Counted from the first letter of the stretch, positions 42,743 through 51,970 are shown. The stretch: 64,000 nt of DNA from JABAQJ01 sp046327745 (GCA_046327745.1 JAXLXV010000018.1:66668-130667); one strand, 5' to 3'. The notes: a model not told the origin generated them from the letters alone. Program-made: numbers and translations.

Positions 42743-43698
42743 CGCGGAAGCCCGCACGGCTCACTCAGGCCAAAAACCACATTGGCATTCTGTACGGCCT
42801 GACCCGAAGCGCCCTTCAGCAGGTTGTCGATAGCCACCAAAACAATCGCGGTCGGTCGGCGTACGTTCGCGGCCTGCCGCGCACTGATCCGAACAACGTT
42901 CCGATAGACAACGTCATGTAGCGAAGGCAGTTCGTCCCGAACCTCCACAAACGGTTCGCCCGCATAGCGGTGACGCCAGATGCCCAAGAGGTCCGACGGC
43001 CAGTCACGCAACGGAACCGTTATCGTGGCCAGAATACCCCGCGTCACCGGGAGCAGATGTGGGGTGAAGAGGAGATCCACGTCGCGCCCATATTCAGCCA
43101 CTGTCGCCTTCATTTCCGCGAGGTGACGATGCTCGTTTCCGACCGCATACGCCCTAAAGTTCTCAGCCACCTCGGCGTACATCAGTTCTGGCTTGGGCGA
43201 ATTTCCCGCGCCACTGACACCGCTGGCGGCGTCGATGGTTATGCAGGCTTCCGGCGCGACGAGGTCCGCCTCTAGGAGCGGGAGTAGCCCGAGTAGAATC
43301 GCGGTCGGGTAGCACCCTGGGTTCGCAATCAGCTGTGCGCGTTCCAAGTGCTCCCGATGAACCTCTGTGAGGCCATAGGGGACCGTGAGCGAGGTATGAC
43401 CGGGTCGCAGGTCCGATGACAGATCGATGGCCCGCTTTCCCTCTGCGGCCACGCGTTGGACCCAAGCGCCCGAAGCGCCATGCGGGAGCGCGCTGAAGAC
43501 CAATTCGGCTTCACGCAGAGGCGCGTCGTCCGTCGCTACCATGGTGAGCTCTCGCGGCCCAATCGCAATGGACTGGCCGCGACGCTCATTCGCGCTGGCA
43601 AAGACGACGTGAAAGCTCGGGTGGTTCCCGAGGAGGCGGGCGAGCTCGCGGCCAGCAAATCCACTGGCCCCGAGGATCCCCACGGGGATTCTATGCAT
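42739..43698 (-). CDS. argC: N-acetyl-gamma-glutamyl-phosphate reductase
   Basis: This 319-residue NADPH enzyme has GASGFAGRELARLL, the catalytic Cys in NPGCYPTA, and the SGVSGAG block. The start ATG 43698 lies inside the ARG box. A TTGACA promoter places the predicted transcription start on that same ATG, so the mRNA is probably leaderless. It is the first gene of argC-argB-argD and divergent from argR. Confidence 0.93.
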   Translation of the reverse strand: MHRIPVGILGASGFAGRELARLLGNHPSFHVVFASANERRGQSIAIGPRELTMVATDDAPLREAELVFSALPHGASGAWVQRVAAEGKRAIDLSSDLRPGHTSLTVPYGLTEVHREHLERAQLIANPGCYPTAILLGLLPLLEADLVAPEACITIDAASGVSGAGNSPKPELMYAEVAENFRAYAVGNEHRHLAEMKATVAEYGRDVDLLFTPHLLPVTRGILATITVPLRDWPSDLLGIWRHRYAGEPFVEVRDELPSLHDVVYRNVVRISARQAANVRRPTAIVLVAIDNLLKGASGQAVQNANVVFGLSEPCGLPR

Positions 43699-43710
43699 TG
43701 TTAATGCATA
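43692..43710. promoter_or_regulatory. ARG box overlapping the argC start and -10 element
   Basis: TATGCATT-GTT-AATGCATA is a perfect 19-bp palindrome, matching the general TGnAT...ATnCA pattern of ArgR sites. It covers the -10 (minus strand TATGCA, 43710-43705) and the start codon, so bound ArgR would block RNA polymerase. Confidence 0.8.
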
Positions 43711-43733
43711 TTGTTGCACTGCCCCGTTGTCAA
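43705..43733 (-). promoter_or_regulatory. argC promoter, probably leaderless
   Basis: Minus-strand TTGACA (43733-43728), a 17-bp spacer and TATGCA (43710-43705) place the transcription start seven bases on, at the A of the argC ATG (43698). Confidence 0.7.
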
Positions 43734-43818
43734 TTGCCGCTTTCTCACTTCGGGTTCGACCCGACCTCCGCCTTACGGGCCGACGCCGTTCCGGCTAGAG
43801 TGATCGCACTCCCCGCTC

Positions 43819-44283
43819 GTGAGACTCTTGGTGAACAAGAAGGCCCGTCAGTCCGCTATTTCGGACCTGGTCCGCGCCAGGTCGATAGCTAGTCAGGAGG
43901 AACTCCGCGAACTCCTGAAAGAGCGCGGCCTTGAGGTGACCCAGTCGACCCTGTCCCGTGACCTTCGGGAGATGCGGCTGGCTCGCATACCCACCCTGGA
44001 CGGCGCGCGCTACGCACACCCAGAGTCTATGGCGGATGATACCCGCGCTGTGCTCGCGGACTTGCTCCCGCAGTTCTTTTCTTCCTGCGAGGGGGTGTCA
44101 GAGCTTCTGGTGATCAAGACGATTCCTGGGGGTGCCCAACCCATTGCCGAGGGGATCGACGCCGAAGGGTTTAGCGACGTACTCGGCACGATTGGCGGGG
44201 AGAACACCATCCTGGTTATTTGCCGCACCGTGGCCGCTCGCGAACGCGTTGAGCGGAGGATCCAGCGGCTCGCCGATCAGTGA
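43819..44283 (+). CDS. argR: Arginine repressor
   Basis: This 154-residue regulator has the N-terminal winged helix SQEELRELLKERGLEVTQSTLSRDLREM and the C-terminal hexamerisation and arginine-binding domain with GTIGGENTILVICR. It should repress argCBD and argGH at the two boxes found here when arginine is plentiful. The start is GTG 43819 (GTG 43831 is possible); TTACGG-17-TAGAGT ending at 43800 is a likely promoter. The gene sits between the two operons it is predicted to control. Confidence 0.93.
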   Translation: MRLLVNKKARQSAISDLVRARSIASQEELRELLKERGLEVTQSTLSRDLREMRLARIPTLDGARYAHPESMADDTRAVLADLLPQFFSSCEGVSELLVIKTIPGGAQPIAEGIDAEGFSDVLGTIGGENTILVICRTVAARERVERRIQRLADQ

Positions 44284-44384
44284 TCGGTCCGGTGCGCGCA
44301 CGCCGGTAGCACCAGCACTTTTCGCCAACACGATCGCAGACGGTTACCCGGGCTCCCCGCACCAGACGTCGCGGGGATTTCGAG

Positions 44385-44431
44385 TTGACAGACCTTGTGA
44401 AAACGACTAATTATGCAGTCCTACTGAATAC
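44385..44431 (+). promoter_or_regulatory. argG promoter with ARG box
   Basis: TTGACA (44385-44390), 18 bp and TAATTA (44409-44414) form the promoter. TATGCAGT-CCT-ACTGAATA (44413-44431) is a 19-bp palindrome with one mismatch and has the same 8-3-8 layout as the argC box. It overlaps the -10 and the transcription start. Confidence 0.75.
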
Positions 44432-44455
44432 ATATCCTTTGCGTGGAGCATAGAA

Positions 44456-45712
44456 ATGCAGACGATCGCCCTCGCGTATTCCGGCGGGCTGGATACGTCC
44501 ATCATCGTCCCTTGGCTGCGCGAGCACTATGACGCGCGCGTGATCTGCGTCGCAGCTGACGTGGGGCAAGGCGTCGACGAATTGCGCGGCGTGCGCGAAA
44601 AGGCGCTCGCTTCTGGTGCAGCTGAATGCTACGTAGAGGATTTGCGTCGCGAATTCGTTGAAGACTTCATCTACCCGACGCTCCGCGCGGGGGCGATCTA
44701 CAATCGCAAGTATCTCCTTGGCACGTCCATGGCGCGCCCGATTATCGCCAAGCGCCAGGTTGATGTGGCGCGCGCGGTTGGCGCTGACGCCTTGGCCCAT
44801 GGCTGCACGGGGAAAGGCAATGATCAGGTACGGTTTGAGCTGACGTACATGACGTTCGCGCCGGAGCTCAAGGTCATTGCACCCTGGCGCGAGAGCGCCT
44901 GGCACATCCGCAGTCGCGAGGACGCGCTGGCCTATGCAGCGGAGCGCAACATTCCGGTAGCCGCCACCTCTAAGAAGATCTATTCGCGCGATAGAAACCT
45001 CTGGCATATCTCGCACGAAGGCGGTGTACTCGAGGACCCGAATCAGCCGCCTCCCAAGGATCTGTTCCTGCTGACGACCGACCCCTCGGACGCCCCCAAT
45101 GAACCCGAGGTCGTGACGATCGCCTTTGTCGGCGGCACGCCGGTCGCGGTTAACGGCGAACCGATGGATCCGGTCGAGTTGATCCTGGCGCTGAATGCGA
45201 TCGGCGGACGTCATGGTGTTGGACGTGCCGATATCGTCGAGGATCGCCTCATTGGGATGAAATCCCGCGGTATCTACGAGACCCCGGGTGGGACGTTGCT
45301 GTATACCGCGCTCAGCGAACTGGAAATGTTGGTCCTCGATCGCAGGACGCTCGCCGCGAAGGACGTGATCGCGCCACGCTATGCAGACCTCGTGTACGAG
45401 GGGCGATGGTGGACCACGGAGCGCGAGGCGTACGATGCGTTCGTCAACGTGGTACAACAGCGTGTAACAGGAACTGTCTCGTTGAAGCTGTTCAAGGGAA
45501 CGGTGGCCATCGCGGGGCGTCAGAGTGAGCACGCGCTCTACGACGAACGCTTTGTGACGTTCGGTGAGGATGACGTCTACCAGCAGAGCGATGCCGCCGG
45601 CTTCATTCGGCTGTATGGCCTGTCGCAGCGTGTTCGAGCCTTGAAAGACCGCGAAGCGTCCATCGCCAATGCAGCGGAAGGGGCGCACAGCGACGGCCTC
45701 GTTCTCACATGA
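44456..45712 (+). CDS. argG: Argininosuccinate synthase
   Basis: This 418-residue enzyme joins citrulline and aspartate with ATP. The N-terminal P-loop AYSGGLDTS, the GCTGKGNDQVRFE block and the family-wide C-terminal dimerisation half are present. A GGAG Shine-Dalgarno precedes ATG 44456. It overlaps argH by four bases. No argF/argJ gene is in the window, so the pathway is completed elsewhere. Confidence 0.95.
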   Translation: MQTIALAYSGGLDTSIIVPWLREHYDARVICVAADVGQGVDELRGVREKALASGAAECYVEDLRREFVEDFIYPTLRAGAIYNRKYLLGTSMARPIIAKRQVDVARAVGADALAHGCTGKGNDQVRFELTYMTFAPELKVIAPWRESAWHIRSREDALAYAAERNIPVAATSKKIYSRDRNLWHISHEGGVLEDPNQPPPKDLFLLTTDPSDAPNEPEVVTIAFVGGTPVAVNGEPMDPVELILALNAIGGRHGVGRADIVEDRLIGMKSRGIYETPGGTLLYTALSELEMLVLDRRTLAAKDVIAPRYADLVYEGRWWTTEREAYDAFVNVVQQRVTGTVSLKLFKGTVAIAGRQSEHALYDERFVTFGEDDVYQQSDAAGFIRLYGLSQRVRALKDREASIANAAEGAHSDGLVLT

Positions 45713-47154
45713 CCAAGCTCGAACTCGTTCCGCAGGACGCTGCCCACAAGCTGTGGGGGGGCCGGTTCGCCGGCCGCACATCGCCCATCATGGATGCGGT
45801 CAATCGCTCCATTGGCGTGGATTTCCGACTGTGGCCCTTCGACATTCAGTTGTCGAAGGCATGGGCGGTCGCGCTTTGGAGCGCCGGCGTACTGACCCTG
45901 AACGAGAGCAAGGAGATCGAGTCTGGGCTGGACGCAGTCGCCGAGAAGTTCAAGGCGGGTGCCACGCCGATCCCGACGGACGAAGACGTTCACACAATGA
46001 TCGACCGACTCCTGCATGAGGCGGTTGGCGACGTGGCGTCAAAGCTTCACACCGGGCGCAGTCGGAACGACCAAGTTGCCACGGCCACGCGCATGTGGAC
46101 CATGGACGCATGCGCGCGACTGGATGAAGCCATTCGCGAACTGCAGTCGGTCATGCTCGACCAGGCGCGCTCGCTGGAAAGCGCGATGCTTCCCGCGTAT
46201 ACCCACATGCAGCGCGCCCAGCCTGTCTCCGCGGCCCATTGGATGCTCTCGCATTTCTGGCCGTTGGACCGCGATCGCGCGCGCCTCGCGGCGGCCGCAC
46301 GCGGAGCCTCCACGCTGCCGTTAGGCAGTGGCGCCGTTGCTGGCTGCGCCTTCCCTATTTCGCGCGTGCTGCTGCAGGGAAGTTTGGGATTCTCGGCCAT
46401 TTCCCGGAACAGCATCGACGCGGTGGCTGATCGCGACTTCATCGCCGAGGTCGTGTTCACGTTGGCGGTTCTGGGAACGCATCTGTCTCGCCTCGCGGAA
46501 GACTTGATTCTCTACGGAACGAGCGAGTTTGGCTTCGTGCGCTTCGGCGATGGCTTCAGTACCGGGTCCAGCATGATGCCGCAGAAGCGAAATCCGGACG
46601 CCTTGGAAATCGCGCGGGGCTCCGCCTCTCGCATGCTGGGCGACCTCACGGCTCTCCTAGGCACGCTGAAAGGGCTGCCGAGCGGCTACAACAAGGACCT
46701 GCAGGACGACAAGCGAACGCTGTTTGATGCCGTCGATGCGTCGCTATTAGTCATTCCTGCTGTCGCCGGAACCCTTTCGGAACTGCGCTTCGACAAGGAA
46801 CGAATGACAGGCGCCATCTCCAGCACCATGATGGCGACAGATCTTGCTGACTATCTCGTGGAGCGTGGGGTGTCGTTCCGCGAGGCGCACGCCAGCGTCG
46901 GTCAGCTGGTTCGGCAAGGCGAGGAGGCTGGCGTTGAGCTGCACGCCCTGCCCAAAGCCGCGTTTGTTGCCGCCCATGCATTATTCGGAGCTGATGTATT
47001 TGACGCCTTGTCTCCGCGTCGGTCGATCGAGCGGCGCGACGTCGAGGGTGGCACGGGCCCGAATTCAGTGCGCACGCAGATTGAGCTGGCGATGGAATCG
47101 CTCGTTCCGGCACCAGAAACGCGGGGCAACGGACTTACACTGCGTGTCGGATAG
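45709..47154 (+). CDS. argH: Argininosuccinate lyase
   Basis: This 481-residue fumarase-superfamily enzyme cleaves argininosuccinate to arginine and fumarate. It has LWGGRFAG at the start, HTGRSRNDQVAT, YTHMQRAQPVS and the GSSMMPQKRNPD signature loop. Its start overlaps the argG stop (ATGA), and a strong bidirectional terminator follows, so argG-argH is a closed operon. Confidence 0.95.
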   Translation: MTKLELVPQDAAHKLWGGRFAGRTSPIMDAVNRSIGVDFRLWPFDIQLSKAWAVALWSAGVLTLNESKEIESGLDAVAEKFKAGATPIPTDEDVHTMIDRLLHEAVGDVASKLHTGRSRNDQVATATRMWTMDACARLDEAIRELQSVMLDQARSLESAMLPAYTHMQRAQPVSAAHWMLSHFWPLDRDRARLAAAARGASTLPLGSGAVAGCAFPISRVLLQGSLGFSAISRNSIDAVADRDFIAEVVFTLAVLGTHLSRLAEDLILYGTSEFGFVRFGDGFSTGSSMMPQKRNPDALEIARGSASRMLGDLTALLGTLKGLPSGYNKDLQDDKRTLFDAVDASLLVIPAVAGTLSELRFDKERMTGAISSTMMATDLADYLVERGVSFREAHASVGQLVRQGEEAGVELHALPKAAFVAAHALFGADVFDALSPRRSIERRDVEGGTGPNSVRTQIELAMESLVPAPETRGNGLTLRVG

Positions 47155-47175
47155 TCCTTCTGGTTTTCCTTCACG

Positions 47176-47208
47176 AAAAAGCGCGACCGTCATTCGGTCG
47201 CGCTTTTT
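47176..47208. terminator. Bidirectional terminator between argH and the 47228 gene
   Basis: A perfect 14-bp stem AAAAAGCGCGACCG / CGGTCGCGCTTTTT with loop TCATT has a T run on either strand. It serves argGH (plus) and the convergent hypothetical gene (minus). Confidence 0.93.
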
Positions 47209-47227
47209 CATTGCCCAATCAGGCAAA

Positions 47228-47671
47228 CTATCGATTGGCCTCCAGCACGCGAACGCCCGTGATGAAATACTCAGTGTCGCCAAAGCACGACGTGGGAACA
47301 CCAACGTGTTGGTTGTAGTGGAGGGACATCTGTCGACCCTCATGCGACACGATCTCCTGCGCGATCGAGTCACCCCGGACTGAAAAGTAGAAGATCGTTG
47401 GGGCGCTTCCGGGGACGTTCGAGAGCTGCATCTCCCCTTCCCACGTTTTGCATACCCAACCCTTCTTGGCAAGCTTCTGCACAAATCCGACACGGTCCCC
47501 AGACGAGTACGTGAAGTTCATCGCCAGCCCTGCCCAGATAGTGAAGCCGAGGGCCGGAATCAGGACGATGGCTCCCAATGCCAACTTGCCCCAGTGGCGG
47601 CGAAAGAGACCCGGTCGTGATGCGTTCACTTCCAGGGTCGCAGGGGGAATTTCGGGCGTTTCGTTGGGCAT
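47228..47671 (-). CDS. Single-pass membrane protein of unknown function
   Basis: This 147-residue protein has a short cytoplasmic N-terminus, one membrane segment (about residues 27-48), then a periplasmic domain with YSSGDRVGFVQKLAKKGWVCKTWEGEMQL and FYFSVRGDSIAQ. I recall this as a widely conserved small family with no established role, sometimes mislabelled as a dehydrogenase. Two cysteines in the outer part could form a disulfide. The start ATG 47671 is preferred over 47701. Confidence 0.65.
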   Translation of the reverse strand: MPNETPEIPPATLEVNASRPGLFRRHWGKLALGAIVLIPALGFTIWAGLAMNFTYSSGDRVGFVQKLAKKGWVCKTWEGEMQLSNVPGSAPTIFYFSVRGDSIAQEIVSHEGRQMSLHYNQHVGVPTSCFGDTEYFITGVRVLEANR

Positions 47672-47760
47672 GCCGTCTCCGAGTTTGCACGAGGCTGTCA
47701 CCGGTATCCGTATGATAGCGATCCCTAATGGACATCGCGCGGGATAGTTTACGCTAGCGC

Positions 47761-49020
47761 ATGCCCGGAGAGACAGTGACTCAGTGGGTCAGACGGCAAA
47801 CACTGACTGCCGACGTGGGTGGGGTCAAGATCGGATCCTCCGCACCTGTCGTCGTGCAGTCGATGACCAACACGGACACGGCGGACGCGGCTGCAACCGC
47901 GGTCCAGATTGCTGCACTCGCTCGCGCGGGTTCCCAACTGGTACGTGTGACGGTCAACAACGAGCCCTCGGCTCAGGCGGTTCCCGAAATTGCGTCACGC
48001 CTTGCGGACCTTGGCATCGACGTGCCTATCGTCGGCGATTTTCACTATAACGGCCATTTGCTGCTGACGAAGTATCCGCAGTGTGCGAAGGTGCTGGCGA
48101 AGTACCGGATCAATCCGGGCAACGTGGGTAGTCGCCATCGCGACGAGAACTTTCGCGCGATTGTGGACGTCGCGATCGAAAACGGGAAGCCGGTGCGCAT
48201 CGGCGTGAACTGGGGCTCCTTGGATCAGGACCTCCTCACGACGATGATGAATAGCAACGCCGCGGCGGCCGAGCCTCGCGATGCGCAGGACGTCTACATC
48301 GACGCGATGGTCGAAAGCGCGCTCCGCTCGGCACAGCTGGCAGAGGAATGCGGGTTAGGCAACGACCGGATTATTCTGTCCGCCAAAGTTTCCGTTGTGC
48401 GCGATCTGGTAGAAACCTATCAGCGCCTGGCGAGTCGGTGTAACTATCCGTTGCACCTTGGCCTGACAGAGGCGGGCCTCGGCAATAAGGGAGTGATTGC
48501 TAGCACAGCAGGGTTGTCCTTGCTCCTGGCACAAGGCATTGGTGACACCATACGCGTGTCTCTCACCCCGCGCCCCAATGGCGATCGTACGGAAGAAGTC
48601 CATGTGGCCCAGCAAATTCTTCAGTCGTTAGGGATCAGGCACTTCGCCCCGCAAGTCACCGCCTGTCCCGGCTGTGGCCGCACCACATCGACGTACTTTC
48701 AGCAGCTGGCGGAAGACGTGCAGAATCACTTGCGGGAGCGCATGGCACAGTGGCGACCCCTACATCCAGGGGTTGAGGAGCTACGCGTCGCTGTCATGGG
48801 CTGCGTCGTGAATGGTCCGGGTGAGTCCAAACACGCGCACGTGGGCATTTCGCTTCCGGGAACCTTCGAAGAACCCAAGGCTCCGGTGTACGTCGATGGC
48901 CGCCTCTTTACGACGTTGCGCGGCGACTCGCTCGTTGCTGATTTTCTGGGAATTCTGGACCGCTACGTGGCCGATCGCTACCCATCGACCACTGATCGGC
49001 AGGTTCAACCCGCGGGCTGA
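47761..49020 (+). CDS. ispG: 4-hydroxy-3-methylbut-2-enyl-diphosphate synthase
   Basis: This 419-residue [4Fe-4S] enzyme performs the sixth step of the MEP isoprenoid pathway. It has the N-terminal VQSMTNTDT block, the barrel, and cluster ligands in CPGCGRT and MGCVVNGPGES. TACGCT lies five bases before the ATG, so the leader may be very short. The last 16 bases overlap the convergent HD-like gene. Confidence 0.95.
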   Translation: MPGETVTQWVRRQTLTADVGGVKIGSSAPVVVQSMTNTDTADAAATAVQIAALARAGSQLVRVTVNNEPSAQAVPEIASRLADLGIDVPIVGDFHYNGHLLLTKYPQCAKVLAKYRINPGNVGSRHRDENFRAIVDVAIENGKPVRIGVNWGSLDQDLLTTMMNSNAAAAEPRDAQDVYIDAMVESALRSAQLAEECGLGNDRIILSAKVSVVRDLVETYQRLASRCNYPLHLGLTEAGLGNKGVIASTAGLSLLLAQGIGDTIRVSLTPRPNGDRTEEVHVAQQILQSLGIRHFAPQVTACPGCGRTTSTYFQQLAEDVQNHLRERMAQWRPLHPGVEELRVAVMGCVVNGPGESKHAHVGISLPGTFEEPKAPVYVDGRLFTTLRGDSLVADFLGILDRYVADRYPSTTDRQVQPAG

Positions 49021-49631
49021 CGCTGACGCACGAGTTGCAGCTCATCCACCGAGAGCGATAGCTCATCCACAATCGGCTCGGCAAAGCCCAGCGCGCGTAG
49101 TCGCGTGCGAATTCCGTCATACCATGCGAGGGTCGCGTCCTTGCCCGGCACGAGACGACTCCAGACTGAATCGGGATCCACCGTACGCCGCAGGTCGGCC
49201 AGCAAGGACGCTGCACCGTGAAGCCCGACAGCGCTCAGGACCCAACGCGCTTCGTCAGGTGCAGCTTGCAGTCGCTCAAGCACGTCGCCGCGTCGTTCGT
49301 CGGCTGAGAGTTCAATTCCGTCGTCGTCGTGGCGCCTCGGCACGATCGTGAGCAACAGATCCGTCACGCGCCGGCCAAACTTTTCGCTGATGCGCTCGTC
49401 GAGCATCTCAGAGCTGAAGCCACCGCGCACGAAGTCCTCAACGACTTCCACCAGAATGCCGGCCACCACGATGTCTTCGCGGCATCCATAGCGCGTGAGA
49501 ATGATGGCGACGTTGGCTGGCTGCGTGAGGTAAGGCGAGCGTGTCCCTCGTCGAACCTGCTGATCGTGATGCTTGGCGGCGAACGCCAAGGCATGATTGA
49601 TCCGATCAGAGTAACCCGAGATCAACGTCAT
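49005..49631 (-). CDS. Degenerate RelA/SpoT-type HD-domain protein
   Basis: This 208-residue protein aligns with the (p)ppGpp hydrolase domain: ALAFAAKHHDQQVRRG, YLTQPANVAIIL, and ILVEVVEDF correspond to AHxGQxRxSG, YITHPLAVA and LLHDVVEDT. The second histidine is Gln and the HD pair is Val-Glu, so the metal site is broken while the fold appears kept. There is no synthetase, TGS or ACT domain. A binding or regulatory role is more likely than hydrolysis. Confidence 0.65.
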   Translation of the reverse strand: MTLISGYSDRINHALAFAAKHHDQQVRRGTRSPYLTQPANVAIILTRYGCREDIVVAGILVEVVEDFVRGGFSSEMLDERISEKFGRRVTDLLLTIVPRRHDDDGIELSADERRGDVLERLQAAPDEARWVLSAVGLHGAASLLADLRRTVDPDSVWSRLVPGKDATLAWYDGIRTRLRALGFAEPIVDELSLSVDELQLVRQRQPAG

Positions 49632-49723
49632 TCAGCCAATCCGGCTACGAGAAGGCGTGAGAACTCCCCCGGTGAACTTAGCGCCCCTGCATTCGTGGCG
49701 ACACCCACGGCGTTTCCGCCACG

Positions 49724-50224
49724 TCACGTCGCGGAAAGGGGTCGCGCAAATCGACGGACGACTTGTTCGAGCGCCCGTTGATCGACCTCGTTGAATTCGG
49801 CAGGTGTCGTGGCATCGATGTCGAGAACCGCCACTAGCGAACCGTGCGCATCGAAGACAGGCACAACGATCTCGGATCGCGACCGTGAATCACAGGTGAT
49901 GTGACCCGGGAACGTCGTGACATCATCCACTAGTACGGTGCGTCGCTCCTGCGCGGCCGCTCCGCAAACACCAGAACCAAAGCGAATCTCCAGGCAGCCG
50001 AGCGTTCCCTGGTAAGGGCCGACACGGAGGAGGCGATCGCGTTCCACAACCCGATAGAATCCCACCCAGAGGTACCCAAAAGCATTCGCGATCAAACAAC
50101 TGATCGTCGCCATTTCGGCAATGACGTCCTCCACCCCCTCGAGCACACTATCGATCTGCCCTTGCAACAGGTGGTACGCTTCCGCCTTCGGCAGGTGACG
50201 TAGGTCCAGGGTTGCCTCAGCCAC
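49724..50224 (-). CDS. msrC: Free methionine-(R)-sulfoxide reductase (GAF-type fRMsr)
   Basis: This 166-residue GAF-domain protein has WVGFYR, VGPYQGTLGCLEI, GSGVCGAAA and FPGHITCDSRSRSEIVVP, including the three redox cysteines of fRMsr enzymes. It repairs free methionine sulfoxide in the cytoplasm using thioredoxin. It lies 45 bp after the degenerate kinase-like gene in the same direction, and no link between them is evident. Confidence 0.9.
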   Translation of the reverse strand: MAEATLDLRHLPKAEAYHLLQGQIDSVLEGVEDVIAEMATISCLIANAFGYLWVGFYRVVERDRLLRVGPYQGTLGCLEIRFGSGVCGAAAQERRTVLVDDVTTFPGHITCDSRSRSEIVVPVFDAHGSLVAVLDIDATTPAEFNEVDQRALEQVVRRFARPLSAT

Positions 50225-50269
50225 AGTTCACCATCTACCTAAGGGAAAGAGAGTCATTGCTTCGACGGT

Positions 50270-51970
50270 TCATGCTTGGGCCATTCGACGTGCGAGCGCC
50301 TGGCTCGGTCGCAGGCGCCGTCGCGAGCGGACGCGAACGGCGTCACCTTCCCACAATGCAACACCGAGCACCCGAGCGCCATCGTCGCGTAGACCGGCCG
50401 CTGTGCGGGCCAGCCAAGAGAGTCGCGTTCTTGACAGTGACGCGCACACGAGGGCATCCGTGCCACGCAGCGCCCGCCTCGCCAGTTGCAACGGTGCGTG
50501 TACGACGGTGATGTCGTAGCGCTTGGCGGCACGATGGATTTCAATCCCCAGCGCCTCTTGCTCGGCTGGCCCCAGCGGTCGCGGGCGCATGCCGGCCGGA
50601 ATACAGTCCACGGACCGACCACGCCCCGTGGTTACCTGAACGATGGTTTCCGACCACCGCCGGCGATTCTCCAATACCGCAGCAATGCCAGGAACGGCGG
50701 GAATGCCCAGGATATCGGCCAGCAACGGCTCGCGAAAGTCGACGTCCAGCAGCAACGTGGCGCGCGCCTCATTGGCCAAGACCGCCGCGATGTTGGCCGC
50801 GATCGTCGCCGTCGTCGACGGTGTGTCGCCTGTCAGGACAACAATGCCGTCATGCGGTGCGAGCGCGGTGATATGCCACGCCAACATGCGATACGCGTCA
50901 TGCTGCGGATCCAGCAAGGGCGGCCTCTCTCGATCGGCGCGGCGTCGCATCCGTTCTTCAGGTACAACTCGTGTACGGACGATGCTCAGTACGCGAGTGT
51001 CTGCCAAGCGCTCCGCTTCCGAACCTTCCGCCACACGGGGGGCGCGAATTTCATCAACTAGCGCGAAGGCAAATAGCAGGATTATGGCCAGCACCGTGCT
51101 CGAGGCCACTAGTACGACCGTTGGAGCCAGCTGCTGGCTGACGCGTGCAGCGTCCACCGATGCCACGGTGGAATCATTCAGAGCTCGCGTCTCAGCCACC
51201 TGACGTCGGGCGGCCTCCAGCGAAGTGCGCAGTTCCCGCACGTGTGCCGCGAGGGCGGTAGTGTCCGGGTGAACGGTCGAGTCCTGGCTTGCGGGGCTCG
51301 TCGACTGCGCCACACTGACCGCTCGTCGAAGGGCCTGCCGCTTGCTCTCCGCGACGGCAACGATCGATCGTCCAAGCGCGTTGGCCCGTGTTGTCAGCGC
51401 AACATACAAGGGATCGACGGCCGCCCCCGAACCGAACTCCGCACGCTCGCGTTCCACATCCGTCAGCGAATCCAACAATGCCCGCGCCCGAGCGTCGGAC
51501 CGCATGACAGGCGACTCGGCAATCGCCCGGTACGAATCGCTCAGCGGAGCATCGGCCGCCCGCCGGAGGAGCTGCTGAAGCAACGTTGCAGCTGCAACGA
51601 GCGAGTCTGACCGCGGATCGACCGGCCTGGCTATCGAATCGGAAGGCGTCGCGACGGCGACGCGGGCAACCGCCAAGTCAGAGTCAGCTCGAGTAAGCTG
51701 CTCTCGAACTCGTCGTTCGGTTGTCAACAGTGGCCCGATGTCGCGAAGCATTGGTGCGGCCGTATGGTACCTCGCCCACACATTTCGAATGCCGACCGGC
51801 AGGACAACAAACGAACCGAACAACAGAACGACCATGGGGAGCAACGGCCCCGTTAGGCGGTGACGACGGGTGAGCACATTCTTTGTGCGTGCAGCCCACC
51901 ATGCGGCCTTTGAGGCAGGTCGATAGCGCCGAATGACCGTTGTTGATGTCGCCTTGACGCGCTCGTCCAT
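50270..51970 (-). CDS. Wzz/tyrosine-autokinase-like membrane protein with degenerate ATPase site
   Basis: This 566-residue protein has two membrane segments (about residues 40-62 and 288-310) around a periplasmic coiled coil, then a ParA/BY-kinase-like domain. The Walker A position reads TGDTPSTTAT with no lysine, while the A' segment LLLDVDFREP is present. The C-terminal tyrosine cluster of true autokinases is missing. It probably acts structurally in polysaccharide assembly or membrane organisation. No capsule genes are in the window. Confidence 0.6.
   Translation of the reverse strand: MDERVKATSTTVIRRYRPASKAAWWAARTKNVLTRRHRLTGPLLPMVVLLFGSFVVLPVGIRNVWARYHTAAPMLRDIGPLLTTERRVREQLTRADSDLAVARVAVATPSDSIARPVDPRSDSLVAAATLLQQLLRRAADAPLSDSYRAIAESPVMRSDARARALLDSLTDVERERAEFGSGAAVDPLYVALTTRANALGRSIVAVAESKRQALRRAVSVAQSTSPASQDSTVHPDTTALAAHVRELRTSLEAARRQVAETRALNDSTVASVDAARVSQQLAPTVVLVASSTVLAIILLFAFALVDEIRAPRVAEGSEAERLADTRVLSIVRTRVVPEERMRRRADRERPPLLDPQHDAYRMLAWHITALAPHDGIVVLTGDTPSTTATIAANIAAVLANEARATLLLDVDFREPLLADILGIPAVPGIAAVLENRRRWSETIVQVTTGRGRSVDCIPAGMRPRPLGPAEQEALGIEIHRAAKRYDITVVHAPLQLARRALRGTDALVCASLSRTRLSWLARTAAGLRDDGARVLGVALWEGDAVRVRSRRRLRPSQALARRMAQA

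Noticed and set aside
43751..43763. CGGGTTCGACCCG, which looks like a tRNA T arm
   Set aside because: No acceptor, D or anticodon stems can be built around it on either strand.
44411..45781. Minus-strand ORF of 456 codons opposite argG
   Set aside because: argG is certain, and this frame has no start signal or domain and crosses the argG promoter.
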